A stretch of DNA of 64,000 nucleotides from Porpolomopsis calyptriformis (taxonomy: Eukaryota; Basidiomycota; Agaricomycetes; Agaricales; Hygrophoraceae). How positions within the stretch are numbered: position 1 is the first letter of the stretch; each line of letters opens with the position of its first letter. The translations under genes were made by a program, and so were the position numbers. Below, piece by piece: positions 57,028-64,000 of the stretch. The stretch is from NCBI GenBank assembly GCA_951640195.1, contig OX621164.1:1903098-1967097 (forward strand), written 5' to 3'. Under the pieces are notes generated by a model. It made no database searches. It was not told the origin of the DNA and worked only from the letters and a program-made list of their open reading frames with translations.

Positions 57028-57917
57028 ATGTCTTTCACTCCATCCTCCCACTTCCAGGACGCCGCGTCCTACCTCTCCAGCGCGTCTCCTCCCTCCCATA
57101 TCACGTCTGCAATTAAACTCGAGGTCGACACACACTCCTAAGTTGTCTCTTTGTTGTTCAGATCCTGACTTGTGGTTGTGCCACGGGCACATTGTTTCAA
57201 GCAGTTATATGGCCTGTTTAAATACCTCACTGTTTCACCTGCTCCAAGCACACCCCGTCCATCCATCCTGGACATAACTGCGCGGGCTAAATGGGACGTG
57301 TGGAATCTGACCGCCAAGACGTACCGACAGCGTGCTGCGGATGTTGAGAGTCGGTATCTGGAAATTGCACAAAGTTTGGGTTGGGTTCAGGGTGATGTGC
57401 GAGGTTCAGAGGACGGAAAGAGCGAGCGCGAGGATGGGTTGTATGATGAGAATGACGACGGGTCACATAGCGGAGGGATGTCGGGGATGGGAAACGCGGT
57501 CAGTGTTATGGTATCACCGACACTAGACGAAGACGAGCTACGGACGGTGCATGGACTTGCTCTCTCTAATGATGCAGAAGGTCTTGTCACCTATTTACAA
57601 GACACTCCCAATGCCAACATCAATAGTGTTGACGAATATGTGCGTTCCTCGTATCTTCCTTACACATTTGGTTCGCTTGACTTTCTTGTAGGGATATACG
57701 CCACTTCACTTGGCTTCTGACAGAGGAAACACCGCAGTTGTGCAAGTTTTGCTGGAAAATGGCGCCGATCCGCAACTGAAAGTGTGTTTTGTGACATACT
57801 AGCCTTTGACAGCAAACTCATACTCATACATAGGATCCGGACAACCTGACGGCATTGGAATTGGCACACATTGCTGGTCACGAGGATATCAAAAATGTCT
57901 TTGGAAAAGTATCATAG
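57028..57917 (+). CDS. acyl-CoA-binding domain protein with ankyrin repeats (ACBD6-like)
   Basis: ACBP four-helix bundle followed by ankyrin repeats, as in ACBD6. Start exon MSFTPSSHFQDAASYLSSAS to IKLE, spliced to QLYGLFKYLTVSPA, then ITARAKWDVWNL, the ACBP hallmark (YGLFKQAT..K..W..W). A linker rich in D/E/S/G separates the two domains. Ankyrins: LSNDAEGLVTYLQDTP; TPLHLASDRGNTAVVQVLL; TALELAHIAGHEDIKNVFG. About four introns. The first donor (GTCGAC) is not ideal, but the joint is in frame and restores the family block. Role: binds acyl-CoA for lipid modification or membrane supply. Confidence 0.85.
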
Positions 57918-58023
57918 CCTTGACTGAATGAAATGCTTCACTACGTACAATGATGTCCAGCAGGGTCAGCGAGTTGTAGAACTGCCACCCCATGAATCAG
58001 TCCCTTTCTGTCGGCACCTAAGG

Positions 58024-58395
58024 TTAATCAACTTCCGGGGCTGGCGTTGGTGGACGTGAGGAAGACTTGGTATGATATTTGGAATCTGGTGGGATGATTT
58101 TGCCCTGCAATTGAGTCAATGTGTAGCACACCAATCGACTGGCGCTTGATAGGCAACCCACCTTTTCCAACAATTTTACCACAGACGAGCTAGGAATCGC
58201 GCCGACGCCTAGCCAGTACTTGATTCTATCCACGCTCCATTCCATTGTTTTCTGACCGAGTCGCAGAGAAGGATCGTAAATGCCCAACAATTCTGTCGGT
58301 TTCGCGTTCCGTCTCTTTCGTTGGTTGATGGCGACAAGGTGGAATATGCGATTGTTGCGACGGCCATGCATGGCCAGTCGAAGTCGCAGTGGCAT
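58024..58395 (-). CDS. mitochondrial ribosomal protein bS16m
   Basis: Bacterial-type S16 of the mitoribosome small subunit. The start MPLRLRLAMHGRRNNRIFHL is the S16 block, followed by ELLGIYDPSL and WSVDRIKYWLGVGAIPSS. A 57-base segment (GTGGGT to TTGCAG, in frame) between LLEK and GKIIPPDSKYHTK is probably an intron because the unspliced sequence (VGCLSSASRLVC) breaks the family alignment. C-terminal tail SSRPPTPAPEVD is not conserved. Confidence 0.88.
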   Translation of the reverse strand: MPLRLRLAMHGRRNNRIFHLVAINQRKRRNAKPTELLGIYDPSLRLGQKTMEWSVDRIKYWLGVGAIPSSSVVKLLEKVGCLSSASRLVCYTLTQLQGKIIPPDSKYHTKSSSRPPTPAPEVD

Positions 58396-58447
58396 TTTTT
58401 TTACGGATGCACGTGCTCACAAAATACGGTACGGTACAGAAGCGATG

Positions 58448-58921
58448 CTAAGATTCTTCGGGCCCAGCGCTCCCAGGTATCAGCTGCAGCATGAGGCCAA
58501 GTGAGCATTCCATCAGACGTGTGTCCATAACGCGCCGTACCATGCATATGTTGTTGCCGTTCAAAAGCGTCTGCGCAAGCTTCGTTCTTTTCTTCCCTTG
58601 AGGGGTGGTCTCGCTGTCAGAGACGGTGAGAGGGTAAGTGACGCCTAGAGTAAACCAATAACGTACTACTCCGTGACATCTTCTAACACCATATCTACGG
58701 GGGAGCAATCAGAACCGCGGCAGCAACGAACAGACGTCGAAAACGCACTGACGAAGTCATCAAAGCCCAAGAGCGTGCCGGTGAACTCACGCTCGCTCTT
58801 CATGATCACCCAAATACGCGAACCGATACATCTGTCAATTAATTCTGAATACAAGGTCAAGTCAGATGGCGCAGGTTGGTGAGGAACATTGTTCACCGAG
58901 CGGCAGAATCTGTGTGGCCAT
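58448..58921 (-). CDS. LSM5: LSM5, U6 snRNA-associated Sm-like protein
   Basis: Part of the LSM2-8 (U6) and LSM1-7 (mRNA decay) rings. After removing five short introns it reads [20 protein letters not shown], then [35 protein letters not shown], and [18 protein letters not shown]. All Sm1 and Sm2 hallmarks are present. Total about 86 residues, the normal size. The first exon is only 25 bases (58,897-58,921), and the gene is over half intron. Tandem with bS16m, 52 bases between them. Confidence 0.9.
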
Positions 58922-59068
58922 GATGTGTGTGGCGACAAGTGTAATAATATTCATAATATTCGTGGATTGATTTCAAACTATTGCGACCGTACAAAACAAA
59001 GATAGACCTCTGTATCGGCTTAGGGAATGATGGATGGATAACGAAAGATACACGACAAGCATTCACGA

Positions 59069-60958
59069 TCACTGCGATTGGCCAAAACTGAAGCCTCCTT
59101 GCGGCGCGCTAACCTCGGTATGGAACTCAAAAAATAATAGATTCAGTCGCACCACCACGAAACCGAATGACGGTGCACTCACAGCGAAAACACCTGGATG
59201 ATTCATACCAGGAGTAGTGATGGCTGCGTCTACCTCTTCCTCGTCAGGGAAGTATTTATCCATGATGTTGAACGCCTTCTTGTAAATCTCCAAGTTGTCA
59301 TGCTCTTGAAGATTATGGATGGTGATCATGCCACCGGCTTCTTCGACAAACAGCGCATACTGGTTCACCGCACCAGGCCCAGCAGCTTGCTTGTCCATCT
59401 CTCCAATCTTCAGAATATTGTCCAATCCATCAAGTGCCACTTGAATAATCTTGTTATCCATCATCGTAAGCAGATCGCACAAAGGCTTGATGCAACCCTG
59501 GGACACAAGATAGCGGATCTGCGACGGCTCCTGCAGGCCACCGGAGGTTGCGTTGGAGATTGCCCAACAAGCTTCCTTTCTGGTCTTGAAATCGGCAACT
59601 TGGAGAATATTAATCAACGGTGGTATGATGTTTGCGTCGATTACCGCTTGGATCTGGGGGGGGGAGCCCGCCGTGATGTTCGAAATCGTCCAGCAAGCTT
59701 CCTTGCGAATGCCGTCCTTGGGCGATGAGAGCAAAGAGAGTAGGGCGGGCAGAGCGCCTGACGCGATAACGACTTGAGTTTGAAGGTCATCGCCAGTCAC
59801 GATGTTTCCGACCGAGCGAAGGGCGGGAGTCTGAACGGAAGTCGAGTGGTGCATAAGTAGATCGACAAGCCGCCTGCATACTCCAGATTCGATGACCGCC
59901 TCGATCTTGTCGTTGGATCCATCCGAGAGATAAGAGATGGCCCAACAAGCATCAATCAAAATCTCGTCATCATGAGAATATATCAACTTCGTCAAGACGG
60001 TCAAGGCAGGGGAGATCTGGTAAAAGTTAACAAGGGCTGGAAGCGACAAGGTAACGATAAGGAACCAACCAATTCCCAATCCGGCTGAGGATTCTTGCCC
60101 CTACAAAAGTTGCTCAAGGTCCAAGTGGCATTCCTGAGCATGCTTAACTTATGCTGCTCGCTTAAGAGGGCCAACAAAGGTCTTAACGCGCCCTGCTGCA
60201 GTACATAATCTCGGCATAGAGGACTGTCACCAGCGATGTTCCCAAGGGCCCACACGGCCTGCTCGCGGACGTCGAGCACGGGAGACGAAAGAAGATTGAT
60301 GAACTCGGGGACCGCTTGCGCGTTAATAACGACTTGGGTGTGTTCGGCAGTCCCGGATGCGATGTTAGTTAAAGCCCAGGCGGCCTCAAACTACATTAAT
60401 AATGAGCCACAGGTCCGAAATAAGATCACATGGTGCCACTAAAACACTCACTTGAAGCATCGAGTGACCATGCTTCAGAAACTCCACAAAGCGAGGGACA
60501 ACGCCACATTCAATGACGCGTTCGATAGGTGGGTTCTTCTCCTTTGACAAGAGCTTGCGAAACTTGGTTGTCGCGTCCAACTGACGTTCAGGGTCATCAG
60601 AAAAGATGGCAGACATCATCTCCTCGGCCAACTTTGGGATCAGCGCGTCAGAGGCGAGGGTGAGATCAAAAAGAAAGGAGGTAAACAGACAGGAAGATCC
60701 CACTGAACGCCAATATCATCATCGGATTCAGGACCGGACGATGGAAGCAGATTTCTTCTCTTTGCGATATTTTCCTCTCTCTTCTGACGCCGGATTTCAA
60801 CCTGCTGCTCTTCCCGGCGACGCCTGAGGTCCTCTTGCTTCAGGCCACCTTTGTTCTTGAAAGCTGATGGGCTGGATGTCAGTGGGACTGCTAAAGAAAG
60901 GAGTGGAAGAGAAGGTACTTTGTCTACGATGATCCATAGTGCGAACGTTCGCTTCCAT
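59069..60958 (-). CDS. SRP1: importin alpha (karyopherin alpha, SRP1)
   Basis: Adaptor that carries classical NLS cargo with importin beta. Start [14 protein letters not shown], spliced to an importin-beta-binding segment [20 protein letters not shown] with [14 protein letters not shown]. Ten armadillo repeats follow, with the repeated WALxN/WTLSN ladder: [78 protein letters not shown]. The C-terminal acidic part ([14 protein letters not shown]) and GGFSFGQSQ close the protein. About six introns. In yeast, importin alpha also cooperates with STS1 in bringing proteasomes to the nucleus. Confidence 0.95.
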
Positions 60959-61195
60959 TACGGCCAACGATGGAGTCAACGAGCAAATGAGCGCGCTTAT
61001 TCAACTCACCAGTGTTACACTCGTTACAACTCGGTCACGCCATCCCCGCGCTTTGACCAACGAGCAAATAATTAAATATGATATTACTCGAGTGCTAATC
61101 GATACCAAGTCCACTTCAGAAAAGCTTCCCGGAAGCATCGAAATTAAAATGACTGTAGAGAACCGCTCAGCGACAGCATGCCCATCCCGTGCTCT

Positions 61196-64000
61196 TCATC
61201 TGTCATTGTCGAACGGGTACTGATCACACCACGGTTAGAAACCTCTTCCTCAGATGGTGAATTTGAATGTACAAACCTCGAAAGATTCTGGCGGATCCGC
61301 ATCAGGCGAACTCTCATCCACCGCGATGTGTGGTCCGGCAGGTGGACCATGAATGGCGTGCCCGTTACCGATCTGTGCAGGCCCTGCGTCTGTCGGTGGA
61401 GGGGCGAGAACCGTTGGGTTAAATTCGATGAATTCAGCCTCCTCATCAGGTTGGAGGTCGGCGAGAATTAAAATACCGCCCCCTCCCGCAAACTTCTCCG
61501 ACGTCAGCCCCAACGTCGATATCGGTAGTTTACCCGATGAAGGGGTTGAGTCGACGCCCCTTGATGATACGGCACGTACTGGCTGGTACCTACTTTCGCT
61601 GGGGAAGGTAATATATGCAAGTTGTGCAGGTGTGACACGCGAAAAGTTGGGCAGTTTTTCCGACAACGGCTCAACTTTTCGAGGCGTTTTTGACGAGGAC
61701 GCTGAAGTCTTGCCATCATCGGCCAGGTTGGAAATCGAGCCATTGATCGGTGAGATGTCACCATGCTTCGTGGATTGCGAGGGCTCATTCGAAGTCATCT
61801 CTATATCACCATCAGCTTCTTTCTTTGGCTCTACTTTCTCATCCTGGTAGCCCATTAGATCAGCTGAGGTTATATATACTTATCGTTCGACTCACCGTAT
61901 CCATAAGATCCCCCTCAGCCGCCGCTTTCTTCTTATTTCTAGCCTTCACCTTGGCTGTCGTGGATAGCACGGCAGTAGCCACCTTGGATACAGCTTCCTT
62001 CTTTGGAGGTTTGGTTGGAGCAGGGTAAGCGAAGACGCTCGGTTTAGCATTTGATACAAATTCGAACTTCGGAGCCTACACCAATCAATCAGTCGGAATC
62101 AATGGAGACAGTCTCTGAGAAAGGCGTACTCTTAGATCATCGTTCAAACCGATAATCCCCGTCGGCTCGAAGCCCAAACATGCACAGTGCGCCAAAGGAT
62201 ACCAATACCAGAACTGACAGAAAAGAACCATACCGACGATTGCGCTGGTATTCCTGCTCCCGGCTCTACTCTGTAAACTAATGGTGACGTTTCTCCCTCC
62301 GGCATCAATCAAACCTTGGCCGATTGCAGCGCCGAACCGGGCCATAGGATCCTCATGCTTGTCGGAAACAACTTTGGTATATAGTGCTCGGGTAGTAGCC
62401 AGAGAAGGAGAAGATGCTTCGGACTGTTGGACTAGGATCATGCCTAACGCGATAAAGGCGCCTTGACGAACAAAATCAACACTATCTTTGGTCATGGGCT
62501 CCAAAATCTCGATCGCATCCTGAAAGAAATATTAGCAGCGTAAGATGATGTGCAATTAAATTAAATTACCTGGAGTCCCGTACCCGCGCAAGCGATGCCA
62601 AGCGCAAGTGTCGCACCGCAACGTACATGTGGATTGTAACTCTCGCTCAAGAGTTGTACGATACGGGGAACTTGCCCAGGATTTTTGAACAGTAAGAACG
62701 CCAGAGAAGTCACTGCCGCACGTCGGACATCATCAGAAGTGTCAGAAACGGCGATATGGAGCAGCTGCCGAACGGCATCGTTGTTTGATGTTCCCGCGTA
62801 AGCCAACGCCAAAGCGTACACTCCACCATATCGTAGAATGGGGTCCTAAAATAAGACATGTCAAAAGGTTCTGAGGTTGACCAGGTTATATCCGACGAAC
62901 CTTTTCGGATACGAGTTGTTTTATGGTTTTATCCGCTTCCTCTTGTCTTCCATAGTATATGAAAGCAACACCCACGGCGAGGCCTCGGATAATCTTCTCG
63001 TGTTGGGTCTCGCGAGCATACGTAAGCATTTCGTCTGCACTGGTCTCATTCGCCGTGCCGAGCATAACCAGTCCCATAGCATACCCGGCGGCTTCACCAG
63101 CAACTGCTGAATCAGTGAAAAGCGTCTGCTTAAGGTCGTCGTAGGTCTCCGTATTCCGGCCGCCCATCCCAGAAACGCCAATAGCAAGAGCAGCTCCGTG
63201 CTGGACGATTTCACTTTGTGCCGCCTTCAGTGCGTTCCTCAAGTAATCTTCGACGGAACGTCCGCTCCCGCAACCGGCATTGATTAAACCCAGAGCGTAG
63301 AGAGCACCACCTTCAGAATACGCTGCACCTTGAATTTGGCTTTCCCCGCCAGCTTGGGGAAGATAAGGGCCTAGAATGGCCATTCCTTCTTCAAAGTAAC
63401 CTTTATGGATAACTCCAAGCCCCGCCGTTGCCGAAAACTTGGACCAATTGGAAGCTAAACCGAGCCACTCTAGATTTTCCCGCAGGAAGATGTCCGAAGT
63501 CGTCCCAGAATGCATGAATGCATTCTGTAGGGTGAGAGCCGTGTGATATATAGATGATCGGGGTTCTAATGCATCCTAAATGAATATAGCAATTAGAGGA
63601 GAAAAACTATTGAGGAGCTGTAAATTTACCTTGGTGTTCTTGAGTATGAGCATGTCAACCTTGTTGTTACGCTTTAGAAATTCGAGGTACAATTTGATGG
63701 ACTCCTGACCAGTGAGAATGTTTCGCAGTTTGTCGTAGATGTCCTTCGTTTTCTGGAGAGAAAATTAACAAGAGTTATTGGAACCGAAGTATCGCGTATT
63801 ACCTCGCTACCTTCAGGAAGATCATTTCTGACACTTTCTAAAAAGTCTTGTGCACCTCCTTCAACAAGATCAAAGGCAAATTGGTACGCCAAGAGCTTCT
63901 CCTGGGGCACGAGAGAGATCAAGAGTGAGGATGTAAGGGAAGGGTCGCTAAGGGTGACGAGTAATCGAGTAAGCGAATGTAAGTGAGTGGATTGATTGTC
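61196..64000 (-). CDS. RPN2: 26S proteasome regulatory subunit RPN2 (PSMD1), 5' end beyond window
   Basis: Largest subunit of the proteasome base, a scaffold of PC repeats. Visible part starts mid-protein: [20 protein letters not shown], then [20 protein letters not shown], the PC-repeat series ([98 protein letters not shown]). C-terminal part: [26 protein letters not shown], and an acidic linker. The end is by splicing at ESFE to YPFDNDR with stop at 61196; without it the frame ends at 61250. The first exons lie past 64,000. Confidence 0.93.

Noticed and set aside
1..64000. tRNA, rRNA, CRISPR arrays, secondary-metabolite genes or viral insertions
   Set aside because: None were seen by eye; no tRNA T-arm/acceptor pairings were found, though a tRNAscan-SE run would be decisive.

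Overview
The window is nuclear DNA of a filamentous fungus, most likely a basidiomycete of the Agaricomycetes. Nearly every gene is cut by several short introns (about 45-75 bases, GT..AG), genes are densely packed on both strands, and the proteins are fungal in type: BCK1-like MAPKKK, ICE2, NUP170, STS1/Cut8, GID8 and a septin of the Cdc3 group. The species cannot be fixed from the sequence. Gene structures were worked out by hand from reading frame, splice signals and family conservation, so outer borders are firmer than individual introns.

Layout. 1-17.8 kb: a drug/metabolite-type transporter (cut by the left edge), phosphoacetylglucosamine mutase, the rRNA-processing factor ESF1, NudC, a PIAS/SIZ SUMO ligase, the mitochondrial ADP/ATP carrier, an IRC3-like mitochondrial helicase, a fused pseudouridine-5'-phosphate glycosidase/kinase, and MoaE. 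18-30.6 kb: ICE2, the nucleoporin NUP155/170, a membrane RING-CH ligase, a mitochondrial carrier, a REX4-like exonuclease whose catalytic residues are mostly gone, and an unrecognised one-exon protein. 30.6-32.2 kb is gene-poor. 32.2-41.9 kb: STS1, a previously unlabelled C/D snoRNA host locus, a rhomboid protease, an ankyrin-DIL protein, RRP15, a small inverted-repeat transposon, and GID8. 42-49.8 kb: the MAPKKK, a CZIB-type zinc protein, mitoribosomal mS35 and a small unknown protein. 50-64 kb: septin, transportin MTR10/TNPO3, succinyl-CoA ligase alpha, an acyl-CoA-binding ankyrin protein, mitoribosomal bS16m, LSM5, importin alpha, and the proteasome subunit RPN2 (cut by the right edge).

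Most of this is conserved housekeeping: ribosome biogenesis (ESF1, RRP15, snoRNAs), nuclear transport (NUP170, MTR10, importin alpha), proteasome and ubiquitin/SUMO pathways (STS1, RPN2, GID8, PIAS, RING-CH), and mitochondrial function. STS1 loads proteasomes into the nucleus through importin alpha, and RPN2 is a proteasome subunit, so three parts of one pathway lie within about 32 kb; I treat this as coincidence unless synteny shows otherwise.

The most notable find is at 33.6-34.4 kb. This interval has no convincing ORF, but carries four box C/D snoRNA-like units, each with a 10-12 nt antisense match to conserved 18S or 25S rRNA and each placed inside an apparent intron of a non-coding transcript that diverges from STS1. 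The degenerate REX4-like protein and the 168-bp TA-flanked inverted-repeat element are the next most interesting.
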